The position numbers were made by a program, and so were the translations under genes. Under the pieces are notes generated by a model, which did no database searches, was not told the origin of the DNA, and saw only the letters and a program-made list of their open reading frames with translations. A DNA stretch of 64,000 nt from Arthrobacter sp. B3I9 (GTDB taxonomy: Bacteria > Actinomycetota > Actinomycetes > Actinomycetales > Micrococcaceae): contig NZ_JAUSYO010000001.1 of assembly GCF_030816935.1 (NCBI RefSeq), positions 4,059,268-4,123,267 on the forward strand. The letters run 5' to 3'. The number at the start of each line of letters is the position of its first letter. Positions within the stretch are counted from its first letter, which is position 1. Below are positions 1 through 8,297 of this stretch, piece by piece.

Positions 1-1292
1 TCCTGCTGGATGTGGAAGGCGGTGCCGCCAAAGATTCCGAACCAGATGACGCTGACAATGCTGGGGACCAGCAGGACGCCGGTGACGAACTGGCGGATGG
101 TCCGGCCGCGGCTGATCCGGGCAATGAACATGCCGACGAAGGGCGTCCAGGATACCCACCACGCCCAGTAGAAGATGGTCCAGCCGGACATCCAGGTGCG
201 CAATGCCTCGTCGCCGACGGCTTCGGTGCGGGAGGACATTTCGGCAAGGTCCCTGGCGTAGTCTCCCACTGCAGCGGGGATGAGGTTGAGAATGAACAGG
301 GTTGGCCCGGCGATGAAGACGATGAGTGCAAGCACCACGGCCAGGACCATGTTGATGTTGGACAGCCACTGGATGCCGCGGCTGATGCCTGACACCGCCG
401 ATGCAACGAAACAGGCCGTCAGGATGGCGACGATCGCAACGAGGACGGGTGTGCCGACTTCATCGATCCAGCCGTTCGACGTCAGTCCGCTGCCGATTTG
501 GAGGGCGCCCAGTCCCAGTGATGCTGCGGTGCCGAAAAGCGTGGCGAAGATTGCCAGTATGTTGATGAACTTCCCCACGGGTCCTTCCACGGTCCGGAGT
601 CCGAACAGTGAGGTGAAGGCGGCGGAGATCAGTTGCCGGCGGCCCAGGCGGTACGTTCCATAGGCCATTGCAATACCGACGACGGCGTACATGGCCCAAG
701 GGTGCAGGGTCCAGTGAAAGATGGAGGTGGCCATGGCAGTTTGAATGGCAGCGGGCGTCCTTCCGTCCACCGTTCCGGGCGGAGGGGAGATGTAGTGGTA
801 AAGCGGCTCGGCCACGCCGTAGAACATCAAGCCGATGCCCATGCCGGCGGCAAACATCATGGCGATCCATGAGACCGTCTTGTACTCGGGCTTTTCACCG
901 TCCTTGCCGAGCGGGATATTTCCCCACTTGCCAAGGGCCAGCCACAGGATGAAAACAACAAACAACGAGGCCAGGACCATAAAGAGCCAGCCGGTGTACT
1001 CCATGACCCAGCCGAGGGCGAGGGTGGACGTGGTGGCCAGGCTGTCCCGCCCGAGGAAGCCCCATGCCACGAACGCCAGGGCAACAGCGCCGGTAATGCC
1101 GAAGGTGGCCTTATCGAGGGTGAGCTTACGGTTCCGCCGCTCGGCCACGGCCTGCTCGGCCCGGGTCTGGCGGAGCTCCTGCATGATCTGTTCGGTGTCT
1201 GCTGCCTCCGCCTCGGGGCCGGTGGACGCGGGAAGGAGGTCGTCTTCCACCAGGAGGTCATCGTCCGCACGGGTTTCACTGTTTAAAGCCAT
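1..1292 (-). CDS. BCCT family glycine betaine/choline transporter (C-terminus outside window)
   Basis: Sodium- or proton-coupled importer of trimethylammonium solutes such as glycine betaine, choline or carnitine in the cytoplasmic membrane. About 430 N-terminal residues are visible and the gene runs off the left edge. An acidic cytoplasmic N-terminal tail (about 1-60) precedes membrane segments. The glycine-rich family stretch GMGIGLMFYGVAEP lies at about 150-163 and the tryptophan-rich signature WAWWVSWTPF at about 376-385, both hallmarks of BetP/BetT. The ATG at 1292 is preceded by AAAGGA at suitable spacing. An IclR regulator lies immediately upstream in the same direction and may control it. 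Betaine against choline cannot be decided from this part of the protein. Confidence 0.93.
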   Translation of the reverse strand, partial: MALNSETRADDDLLVEDDLLPASTGPEAEAADTEQIMQELRQTRAEQAVAERRNRKLTLDKATFGITGAVALAFVAWGFLGRDSLATTSTLALGWVMEYTGWLFMVLASLFVVFILWLALGKWGNIPLGKDGEKPEYKTVSWIAMMFAAGMGIGLMFYGVAEPLYHYISPPPGTVDGRTPAAIQTAMATSIFHWTLHPWAMYAVVGIAMAYGTYRLGRRQLISAAFTSLFGLRTVEGPVGKFINILAIFATLFGTAASLGLGALQIGSGLTSNGWIDEVGTPVLVAIVAILTACFVASAVSGISRGIQWLSNINMVLAVVLALIVFIAGPTLFILNLIPAAVGDYARDLAEMSSRTEAVGDEALRTWMSGWTIFYWAWWVSWTPFVGMFIARISRGRTIRQFVTGVLLVPSIVSVIWFGIFGGTAFHIQQ

Positions 1293-1683
1293 GAGCAAGT
1301 CCTTTGGTCTGGGGGCAGCGAGCCGACGTTCCGTCCTGAACAACTGCACTCGCGATAAGCAACAGAGTGCGGTAGCTCACAATCCTTGTCAAGGCTTTTC
1401 TCTTCTATAACGCGGCCTCTGCCTCCTGTTGCGACGGCCTTTGACAGCGGGGGTGGGGTCGGTCACGCTGTTGCACATAGCGCTAGTTGTTGCGAAGTAA
1501 GCAGTTGAAAGAAGGCGTCGGATGCAGACGCTAGCTACTGCGGGAATCGAGGACGGCCAGGACCGCCGTTACGACGCACTCACCATCAACCCAGGAGAGG
1601 GTTGGCGACGTGCCGCGGCCAGGAGAGGTGCGGCTGGGCCTCGCCGCCGGCACTCCGCCGTCGGTGGAGGGGGCAGGAACGTG
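1293..1683. other. Intergenic region between the BCCT transporter and the IclR gene
   Basis: No convincing gene lies in these 391 bases; the open frames here are shadows. On the minus strand there is a TTGACA hexamer (plus-strand positions 1387-1392) that could be a -35 box for the transporter, with only a poor -10. The hexamer TGTTGC occurs twice, at 1469-1474 and 1488-1493, flanking an AGCGCT palindrome, and might be part of a regulator site. I see no clear terminator. Confidence 0.4.
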
Positions 1684-2493
1684 TCAGCGCCGGGTGTAGC
1701 CCATCTTGGCGCTGATCTGAAGTCCCGCCTCTTTGAGGCCCTCCACGAGCCCCGGCTCCTTCTCGGGGTCAAAGCGGAAAGCCGGACCGGAAATACTCAC
1801 TGCCCCGATCACCGCTCCAAGATGGCTGTAGACCGGCACAGACATGGAATTGATCCCGATTTCAAATTCCTCGAGCGTGACGCCATAGCCGTCCCGTGCG
1901 ACGTCCAGCAGCTCGTTCTCCAGCTTCCCCCGGCTGGTAATGGTCCGGGGGGTCCTCGCCGGCAGCCCGGTCTCTTTCAGGATCCTGTCCCGATCGTCCG
2001 CTGACAGCGCCGCCAACAGGACCTTTCCGCTGGACGTGGCGTGAAGCGGTGTGAGGCTGCCTACCCAGTCGTAGGTGGCCAGTGTCGATGGGCCCATCGC
2101 CTGGTCCACGTTGACGGCGAAGTTGGAGCGCAGGACGGCGAGGTTCACCGTTTCCTTGAATTCCTCCGCGAGGGCCTCCAGAACGGGCCGGGCCTCCCGG
2201 ACCAGGCTGAGCCGCCCGGGGATGGAACTGGCCAGGCGCAGGATGCCAAAGCCCAGCTGGTACTTTCCGCGCTCGCTGTTCTGGTGGACCATTTCGCGGC
2301 TCACCAACGAACCCAGCAGCCGGGAAACCGTGGACTTATGGATGCCCATCTCCTCGGCGATGTCACTTACGCCGGCGTGGCCGTCCCGGGCCAGGATCTC
2401 TAGGACCGCGAGGGCCCGGTCTACGGACTGGACGCCGCCGTGCTGGCCCGCCTCGGCATCGGCATCGGGTTCGCGGTCGTTGTTCAAAGCCAT
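1684..2493 (-). CDS. IclR family transcriptional regulator
   Basis: DNA-binding regulator of 269 residues, the usual IclR length. An N-terminal winged helix-turn-helix (about 22-85, with VSDIAEEMGIHKSTVSRLL) is followed by the IclR effector-binding domain (about 95-265, with LHATSSGKVLLAAL and a late GAVSISGP segment). The ATG at 2493 is chosen because the family alignment starts shortly after it; an in-frame ATG 15 bases upstream (2508) is possible. Its neighbours are the BCCT transporter downstream and a PEP-synthase-like gene whose stop is about 40 bases upstream. The effector is unknown; a role in betaine/choline metabolism is a guess from position. Confidence 0.92.
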   Translation of the reverse strand: MALNNDREPDADAEAGQHGGVQSVDRALAVLEILARDGHAGVSDIAEEMGIHKSTVSRLLGSLVSREMVHQNSERGKYQLGFGILRLASSIPGRLSLVREARPVLEALAEEFKETVNLAVLRSNFAVNVDQAMGPSTLATYDWVGSLTPLHATSSGKVLLAALSADDRDRILKETGLPARTPRTITSRGKLENELLDVARDGYGVTLEEFEIGINSMSVPVYSHLGAVIGAVSISGPAFRFDPEKEPGLVEGLKEAGLQISAKMGYTRR

Positions 2494-2534
2494 GACTAAT
2501 ACTCTCAAGTAGCTTCCGCCTGGAGAAATCAGTA

Positions 2535-5321
2535 CTACGGAGCGTGCGTGCCCGGCTCGACGGTGCCCGCGGCGCCGTCGACGGTGATGCTCTGCCCGGT
2601 GTGGATCCGGGAGGTGGCGTCCGGGACGCCCACCACCGCGGGGATTCCGTACTCGCGGGCAACAACTGCCCCGTGCGAGTTCGGCCCGCCCATCTCCATC
2701 ACCAGGCCACCGGCAGTGAGGAACAGCGGCGTCCAGCCCGGGTCGGTGGACGGCGCCACGAGGATTTCGCCCGGGTCCAGGCGCGCCCCCTCGGGGTCCA
2801 GGATCACCCTGGCCCGGGCGGTGACGGTGCCCGCCGATGCCGGAGCCCCTGTTAGAACGCCCGGGCTGGCCTCCGCCCAGGTGCCTGCGCCGCCGCGGGC
2901 CGGCAGCGCCTCGGGCTCGGTGCCGTCCGACAACAGCACCCGGGGAATGTGCCGCCGGCCCAGCTCCTCCTGGTAGGCATTCCGGCGCTGCTCCACGGCG
3001 GCGTGCAAATCCTGCCCGCCGAGCCCTGCCCGGGCCTCGGCGAGATCCAGGAAGAAGACGTCATCCGCTGTCCGGATGCGGCCCAGCGCCGCCAGCTCCG
3101 CCCCGACCAGGGCGAGCTGCGCGCGCACCGCCGCCAGCGCCTCCACAATGCGGTACTTCGGCAGCTCGCGAAGCCCGGCGAACAGGCGGGTCCGTTTGAG
3201 GGCGGCGCGGACCAGTGCCCCGCGCAGCCGGCTCTGTTCCGCGGCGGCGGCCGCGAGCCTCTCCGCCTGCTCTTCCGCCTCGAGCGCGGCCTTGCTGAAC
3301 TGCCGGTCCGGGGCCAGCGCGGGATCGTCCAGCCGGAGATAGTTCGCCAGGACGCCAAGGATGTGGGAGGGGTCATCGGACCAGCGGGGCATCCCGAGGT
3401 CGATTTCGGCCACGGCCCGGTGCCCGTACTGTTCCAGGAACCCGGCCAGCCCGGACTGCACGACGGCGGGAAGCTCCCGTCCGCGGTAGCGGCGGGCCAG
3501 TTCGGGGACGGCAGTGTCCGAGAAGACGGCGGCGGAACCGGCATCGGCCCGGATTGTGGCGGCAAGGTGCCAAAGAGCCAGGTCCATCTCTGTGGTCACG
3601 TTGTTGGGCAGCCCCCGCAGGACGGCCTGGAGCTGACCCGGTTCGGCGCGGGTGCCGAGCAGTTTGCCGGCGGCGGCCAGCAGGGCGAAGCCGAGCGCGG
3701 GCAGGGGAAGGATGTTCGGGACCACCGGGAACAGTTCCCGGCCCAGGATGCGCTCGGCATGGTCCAGGCGCTGCAGGGGCGTGGCGTCCGCCGGCACCTG
3801 GAGGGCTGCCCTGAACCGTTCGCCGAACCGTTCGACGTGGCGCAACGCCGCCTCCGGAGAGACCAAAGCACGGAGCAGGGATTCCGGGACCCGGCCGCGC
3901 GCGGCGACCGGAAGGATGTGCTTCAGGACCGGCCAGGGCGACTTGAGGGTGACGGAGAACCTGGGATCCTCGAAGAGCCGGCGCAGCACCGCCGCGGAAC
4001 GCGCCTCCATCACGTCGAAAACCCGCGGGACTATCGCACGGCCCGTGGAGCTGCGGGCCACGGCCGTCAGGTCGAAGAAGATCCGCTGCCCGGCCTGGGC
4101 GTAGGGGGAAGGGCCGGCGGACGGTTCCGGAACCTCAAACCGTGCCGCCTGCGCCACGGAGGAGGCAATCCGCCGGAAGCCCGCCAGCCCCATCGGCGTC
4201 AAGGGGCGGGTGAGGCCTTGCGCCAGGCTGAAACACAGGTAGACGCGGGGGCCGTCCGCATGCAGGCGCTTGTCAGGGAGCGGGTAGAGCGTGGTGATGG
4301 GACGGGACTGGGTCAGCCAGGCAACACCGTCCTGGTCGATGGCCCATTCGAGGTCCTGAGGTGAGCCGAAGTGGACTTCCGCGCGGCGGCCGAGCATTTC
4401 CAGTGCGCCGAGCTGGCTGTCCGTCAGGCAGGGTGCGGACACGGCCTCCGCCTGCTCGATCCGGGTGGTCCCCCCGCCGCGCAATGGCCGGATCGCGACC
4501 GTCTTGCTCCCGATTCTGCGCTCGAGGACTTCGCGGGTAGCGCCGTCGACGACGAAGTGGTCCGGGTTGACGGCCCCGGACACGACGGCCTCACCGAGGC
4601 CGGGGCTGGCATCGATGACCGCTTCGTGGCGCCTCCCGGTCACAGGGTTCGCGGTGAAAAGCACTCCGGCGACGGCGGCGTCAACCATCTGCTGGATGAC
4701 GACGGCCAACGTCACTGTTGCCGGGCTGATTTCATGGGTGGCGCGGTAGCTCACCGCCCGGTCCGTCCACAGCGAGGCCCAGCACCGGCGGACCGCGTCG
4801 AGCACGGCTTCGGCGCCGACCACGTTGAGGAACGTGTCCTGCTGTCCGGCGAAGCTGGCGAACGGCAGGTCCTCCGCCGTCGCGGAGGACCTTACTGCCA
4901 CCGGGACATCCGGTCCGAGGGCGGCGTAGGAATCCGTGACGGCCTCGGCGATCTCCGCGGGGACAGGAGCGCCGATGGCCAGGCCACGGGCGGTGGCGGC
5001 CAGTTTGGCCAGTTCCGGGAGGTCTTCGGGGGAGGCCGCAGAGAGTCCGCGGTGGACCTGCTCGAGGCCCGCCGGAGCCATCGCTGCCCGGTAGGCGTCC
5101 ATTGTCACGCAGAACCCGGCCGGCACCGGCAGTCCGGCGCGGAACAATTCCCCGAGGTTGGCTGCCTTTCCGCCGACGTCGGCCAGCATGTCCTCGCTGA
5201 CCAGCTCCAGCCCGAGGACGAACCACTGTTGCGGCGACGGCTGCCGCTCGGGCTCGGGTTCGGGCTTGGGCTCGTGCGGAGGCTCGCGGCCGGGCGAATC
5301 CACGCTTCGCAGCTCCTCCAC
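2535..5321 (-). CDS. PEP synthase / rifampicin phosphotransferase-like dikinase
   Basis: Large phosphotransferase of 928 residues with the domain order of phosphoenolpyruvate synthase and rifampicin phosphotransferase. After a Pro/Glu-rich N-terminal tail (about 1-30) comes an ATP-grasp domain (about 35-345, with GGKAANLGEL and AVRSSATAEDLPFASFAGQQDT). A long helical middle region follows, starting near VYLCFSLAQGLTRPLTPMG. The C-terminus is a swivelling phosphohistidine domain (about 840-920) with the mobile histidine near residue 883 in GGPNSHGAVVAREYGIP. The middle is unlike the PEP/pyruvate barrel of true PpsA and resembles the third-substrate domain of Rph-type enzymes, so the acceptor is uncertain. 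It starts with GTG after AAGGGGGCAGG and lies 35 bases downstream of a universal stress gene, probably one operon. Confidence 0.85.
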   Translation of the reverse strand: MEELRSVDSPGREPPHEPKPEPEPERQPSPQQWFVLGLELVSEDMLADVGGKAANLGELFRAGLPVPAGFCVTMDAYRAAMAPAGLEQVHRGLSAASPEDLPELAKLAATARGLAIGAPVPAEIAEAVTDSYAALGPDVPVAVRSSATAEDLPFASFAGQQDTFLNVVGAEAVLDAVRRCWASLWTDRAVSYRATHEISPATVTLAVVIQQMVDAAVAGVLFTANPVTGRRHEAVIDASPGLGEAVVSGAVNPDHFVVDGATREVLERRIGSKTVAIRPLRGGGTTRIEQAEAVSAPCLTDSQLGALEMLGRRAEVHFGSPQDLEWAIDQDGVAWLTQSRPITTLYPLPDKRLHADGPRVYLCFSLAQGLTRPLTPMGLAGFRRIASSVAQAARFEVPEPSAGPSPYAQAGQRIFFDLTAVARSSTGRAIVPRVFDVMEARSAAVLRRLFEDPRFSVTLKSPWPVLKHILPVAARGRVPESLLRALVSPEAALRHVERFGERFRAALQVPADATPLQRLDHAERILGRELFPVVPNILPLPALGFALLAAAGKLLGTRAEPGQLQAVLRGLPNNVTTEMDLALWHLAATIRADAGSAAVFSDTAVPELARRYRGRELPAVVQSGLAGFLEQYGHRAVAEIDLGMPRWSDDPSHILGVLANYLRLDDPALAPDRQFSKAALEAEEQAERLAAAAAEQSRLRGALVRAALKRTRLFAGLRELPKYRIVEALAAVRAQLALVGAELAALGRIRTADDVFFLDLAEARAGLGGQDLHAAVEQRRNAYQEELGRRHIPRVLLSDGTEPEALPARGGAGTWAEASPGVLTGAPASAGTVTARARVILDPEGARLDPGEILVAPSTDPGWTPLFLTAGGLVMEMGGPNSHGAVVAREYGIPAVVGVPDATSRIHTGQSITVDGAAGTVEPGTHAP

Positions 5322-5356
5322 TGGCCTGCCCCCTTCGGTACGAGGATTAGGGATGG

Positions 5357-6388
5357 TCAGTCACCGAGGAGGGGGCCGAAGGCTGCCCGGTCCGCGAGCC
5401 GCGGATCATCCCGGTCCGGGACCACCATGACCGGGCCTTTGGCGTGGTGCAGGATGCCGTCCGACGTCGAGCCGAGCAGCATCCCTGTGAAGCCGCCGCG
5501 GCCTCGGGTTCCGACCACCACGAGTTCGACGTGCCGGCTGGCGTCCACGAGGATGTCGACCGGGGAGCCGTCGACGAGCTGTGTCTCCACCGTCAGGCGG
5601 GGGAAATGGCTCTTAAGCCAGGCCACGCCGGCGTCGAGCTGTACCTTGATGTCGGCGAAGAGGGCATCCCGGTCCATCGGGGCGGGCACCCAGGCGAGCG
5701 ATCCGTTGTACTGCGGGACCGCGCAGACCAGCCGGAGCGGTGCCGAGAACCGCTCGGCCTGGGCCGCCGCCTCCAGCACAGCCACCCGGGCCTGATCCGA
5801 GCCGTCGACCCCCACGACCACGACGTTCTCGACCGGCACGTGCCCGGACTTCGCCCGTTCAGCCAGGACATGCCTGTCGTCCGTCGTTTCCCCCAGGCGG
5901 TCGGCGCAGATCAGCGGGATGGTGACCGTTGGGCACTTCGCGTGTGCCGGCAGAGCGCTGCTGACGGAACCGAGCAGCCGGCCGACGAAGCCACCGCGGC
6001 CGCGCGTGCCAAAGACCAGCAGCTCGGCTGTCTCGCTCATGTCCAGGAGCACCCCTGACGCATCACCGTTCTCCACGGAGGCATCGACGTCGATGTTGTA
6101 GCCGGCCACCTTGTCCATCGCTTGCTTCAGGATGGCCTCGGCACCCTCCCGGATCACCGAGTCGTCCACCGTGGCGTAACCGCCGTCCAGTCCTGAGGCC
6201 GCGAAGATCGGGACGGAGTAAGCAGTCACGATGTGCAGCGGCCGCTGGCGGCGTTCGGCCTCACGGGCAGCCCACACCAAGGCGCACTGGCTGTGGTCCG
6301 AACCGTCCACGCCGACCACGATTCCCTGGGGAGCCGGGCTGTTCCGCGCTTCCCCTGCCGGATCCGGATGAACCTGTTCTCGGCCCAT
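5357..6388 (-). CDS. Tandem universal stress protein (two UspA domains)
   Basis: Cytosolic stress protein of 343 residues built from two UspA domains (about 22-165 and 190-330). Each starts with a VVGVDGSD strand and ends with the ATP-binding signature, GTRGRGGFVGRLLGS in the first and GTRGRGGFTGMLLGS in the second, so both halves probably bind ATP. The start at 6388 is chosen because GAGGAGG lies 10 bases upstream; the open frame extends 64 codons further but that part looks non-coding. The PEP-synthase-like gene follows after 35 bases. In other actinobacteria such pairs belong to hypoxia or dormancy regulons; that link is an inference here. Confidence 0.9.
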   Translation of the reverse strand: MGREQVHPDPAGEARNSPAPQGIVVGVDGSDHSQCALVWAAREAERRQRPLHIVTAYSVPIFAASGLDGGYATVDDSVIREGAEAILKQAMDKVAGYNIDVDASVENGDASGVLLDMSETAELLVFGTRGRGGFVGRLLGSVSSALPAHAKCPTVTIPLICADRLGETTDDRHVLAERAKSGHVPVENVVVVGVDGSDQARVAVLEAAAQAERFSAPLRLVCAVPQYNGSLAWVPAPMDRDALFADIKVQLDAGVAWLKSHFPRLTVETQLVDGSPVDILVDASRHVELVVVGTRGRGGFTGMLLGSTSDGILHHAKGPVMVVPDRDDPRLADRAAFGPLLGD

Positions 6389-6891
6389 GGGGTCCGCCTC
6401 CTCGCGATTCTTGCCTGATGTTGCCGCTATTCTGCCAGAGGTATGACCGAGCACCGTCCGCGGCAGCCGTTCACCGGCGTCGCGGTCCAGATGCTGCAGG
6501 CAACAGCCCTGTTTTTCCCAACTATTCTCGGTTAAGCGAGAACTGGCAAGCATGCCCCAAGGTGCTTCCAAGGACGCCAACGGCCAAGGTTTTACACAGA
6601 GTTAACGCCCCTCGGGGAAGGGCGCCGGACGGCCGTTTCCAGGGCCACCGCCGCCGTCGGAAAGCGGCCAGGACGGGGTTGGCGCAGGGTCAGCGCGGGG
6701 CCGTCGCTAGCCCCGGAGGATTGTTCGTCGGGCTCTATCCACGGCAGGGAATCTTGGGTAGTCTACGAGGCATCGCTGAACCGAGACTCGAGTTTCAGAA
6801 CGCAGCTCCCCCGGGGAGCCGGCGCCCGGACCGGTCAACGGACAGCGATATGTATTGCCGCCCCGGGCACCATTCGAGAAAGGACCCTGCA
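6389..6891. other. Divergent intergenic region, 503 bases
   Basis: This lies between the divergent universal stress gene and a flavoprotein gene. The open frame that crosses it on the plus strand has Arg/Pro/Gly-rich shadow composition, and I do not regard it as coding. A perfect inverted repeat TTCTCG (6525-6530) and CGAGAA (6537-6542), separated by GTTAAG, is a candidate operator or start-site element for either neighbour. Otherwise nothing recognisable. Confidence 0.45.
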
Positions 6892-7530
6892 GTGTCGGAC
6901 GCGCCTGTAGACGGGGCTGTCGAGCAGACCACCGCGGTCATCATCGGCACCGGCCTTTCGGGACTGGCGGTTGCCAGCGAGCTGCGGCGCCGCGGGGTCA
7001 GCTGCATCGTCGTGGACGGCCTGGACCTGCTGGGCGCGGGCCATCCCGCTAACAGGTCCTCGCTCCAGCGCTGCGACGCCGCCGATGCAGCAACGCTCAG
7101 GGAACGCAACGAAATCCTGCGGCACCTGAGGAATTACGCCACCAACCACAAACTGGATATCCGCAGCAACCTCCGGGCCCTGCAGCTGGACCACCTTGAT
7201 GCCGGCGACGCCGGCTCCCCCGCCCAACATTGGGCCGTCCGCACGCCGGGTGGCGTGCTTCTGGCGGACCATCTGGTGTTGACCCGGTGTGCCCACAGCC
7301 AGCTGCGGCGCATGCTGTCAGAGCTCGGCGTCGCGGCCGGGCAGAACCTGATGGCCGCCATGCACGCACTCGGCATGTATCTGGTGGGTGTGGGCGAGCT
7401 CATCACTCCCACGCCGAAGGAAGTCCTGCGCCAGGCCAAGGTGGTCGGCAACGCGATTTCCGCCAAAGTACATCCCGGCGGCTTCCCGGCCGCACTGTCC
7501 GGCGGCTTCGCCCTCGCGGCCCACGCCTGA
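6892..7530 (+). CDS. Small FAD/NAD(P)-binding Rossmann flavoprotein
   Basis: Putative oxidoreductase of 212 residues. The N-terminus carries a dinucleotide-binding fold, IIGTGLSGLAVASELRRRG (about 14-32), followed by VVDG at the end of strand two, as in FAD-dependent monooxygenases. The protein is only about half the length of typical flavin monooxygenases and I see no clear second NADPH site, so it may be a reduced or truncated family member. The GTG at 6892 follows GAGAAAGGACC and is preferred over the long upstream extension. It converges with the CopC-like gene across a 16-bp tandem repeat that contains its stop codon. The substrate is unknown. Confidence 0.7.
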   Translation: MSDAPVDGAVEQTTAVIIGTGLSGLAVASELRRRGVSCIVVDGLDLLGAGHPANRSSLQRCDAADAATLRERNEILRHLRNYATNHKLDIRSNLRALQLDHLDAGDAGSPAQHWAVRTPGGVLLADHLVLTRCAHSQLRRMLSELGVAAGQNLMAAMHALGMYLVGVGELITPTPKEVLRQAKVVGNAISAKVHPGGFPAALSGGFALAAHA

Positions 7531-7567
7531 TCAGGCCCACGCCTGATCAGGCCTACACCTGATCACA
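7520..7567. repeat. Three 16-bp tandem repeats between convergent genes
   Basis: Two identical units at 7520-7535 and 7536-7551 and a degenerate third at 7552-7567. Each exact unit contains the 10-bp palindrome CCTGATCAGG. The first unit contains the stop codon of the flavoprotein gene and the third contains that of the opposing CopC-like gene. This may work as a simple bidirectional termination structure, or it may be slippage of the 3' end. Confidence 0.75.
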
Positions 7568-8186
7568 CCGGCGGCGAATCCTCACTGCTTTGGGCGGCCG
7601 GGCCGTCCTCCACGGTGAGCCGCCGCTTGGCCATCAACGCCAAGGCGACCAGGATCCCCACCGCCGTTCCGACGAAGATCACCAAGCTCCACGGGAAAGG
7701 CTCGGCGGCGTTCGGCACGGGCGCCGGCGTCGCCGTGACGCCCGGCTCCGGGGTGGTGAGCGTAGGAACCGCGGGGGCCGCGGAGGCCGCCGTCGAACCC
7801 GGCGCTCCTGCCGTAGCGGTGAAGGTGAAGGTGCCCTCGATGGGATGGGAATCCGAGCTGACTATGCGCCACGACACGGTGAAAACCCCGGCGGGGGCGC
7901 CCTGCCGGAGCCTCTGCGAGGCGACGTTGTCCACAATCTCCACGTTGCCGTCGGCCCAGCTGTTTCCCGCGGCATCGCTGACCAGGATTTGCGACCCCAG
8001 GCTCAGGGGGTTCCGGTTGAACGTGATCGACACCTTCTCCGGCGGTGTCGCCACTGTGGCCCCTGAGGCGGGGCTGGTCGATTCCGCGACGTCGTGGGCC
8101 GACGCCGGAACCGCGGCCCCGAACAGGACCGAAACGAGGGTCATGGCCGCGAGCACGCCGGTCAGAAGCTGTCGGATCAGGCGCAT
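7563..8186 (-). CDS. CopC domain membrane-anchored protein
   Basis: Exported protein of 207 residues. A signal peptide (about 1-30, ending in VPASAHD) is followed by a CopC domain (about 31-125) with the family features AHDVAESTSPASGATV, PPEKVSITFN, and WRIVSSDSHPIEGTFTF. A Thr/Pro/Ala-rich spacer then leads to one C-terminal membrane segment (about 165-188, PWSLVIFVGTAVGILVALAL) and a basic cytoplasmic tail. CopC proteins bind copper outside the membrane; only some of the usual ligands are evident, so copper binding is likely but not certain. The start at 8186 has AGGAGG upstream. The gene stands alone without a CopD partner. Confidence 0.86.
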   Translation of the reverse strand: MRLIRQLLTGVLAAMTLVSVLFGAAVPASAHDVAESTSPASGATVATPPEKVSITFNRNPLSLGSQILVSDAAGNSWADGNVEIVDNVASQRLRQGAPAGVFTVSWRIVSSDSHPIEGTFTFTATAGAPGSTAASAAPAVPTLTTPEPGVTATPAPVPNAAEPFPWSLVIFVGTAVGILVALALMAKRRLTVEDGPAAQSSEDSPPV

Positions 8187-8297
8187 GGGCTGATTCCTCC
8201 TAGTGTTGGCTTGCTTACAGACTAGGTGAAATCGCCGGGTGGGCAGGTCGGCGCCGAATAGGATGCAAGTAACCACCCTTATCTTCCCGGAGGACCA

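Noticed and set aside
12..1410. Several open frames on both strands of the first 1.4 kb (for example 12-392, 280-663 and 835-1410 plus)
   Set aside because: They are shadows of the BCCT transporter, which is encoded on the minus strand across 1-1292 and lacks a stop in the window.
2949..5795. Long plus-strand open frames of up to 474 codons opposite the PEP-synthase-like gene
   Set aside because: Antisense frames of a GC-rich gene, with Arg/Gly/Pro-rich composition and no recognisable domain, while the minus-strand protein has clear family motifs.
6418..6891. Possible N-terminal extension of the flavoprotein gene
   Set aside because: The extension has non-coding composition, and a GTG with a ribosome binding site lies directly before the dinucleotide-binding domain.
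5322..6891. Rifamycin-associated element upstream of the Rph-like gene
   Set aside because: I looked for the known 19-bp palindrome upstream of the gene and of the operon and did not see it, so rifamycin induction is not claimed.
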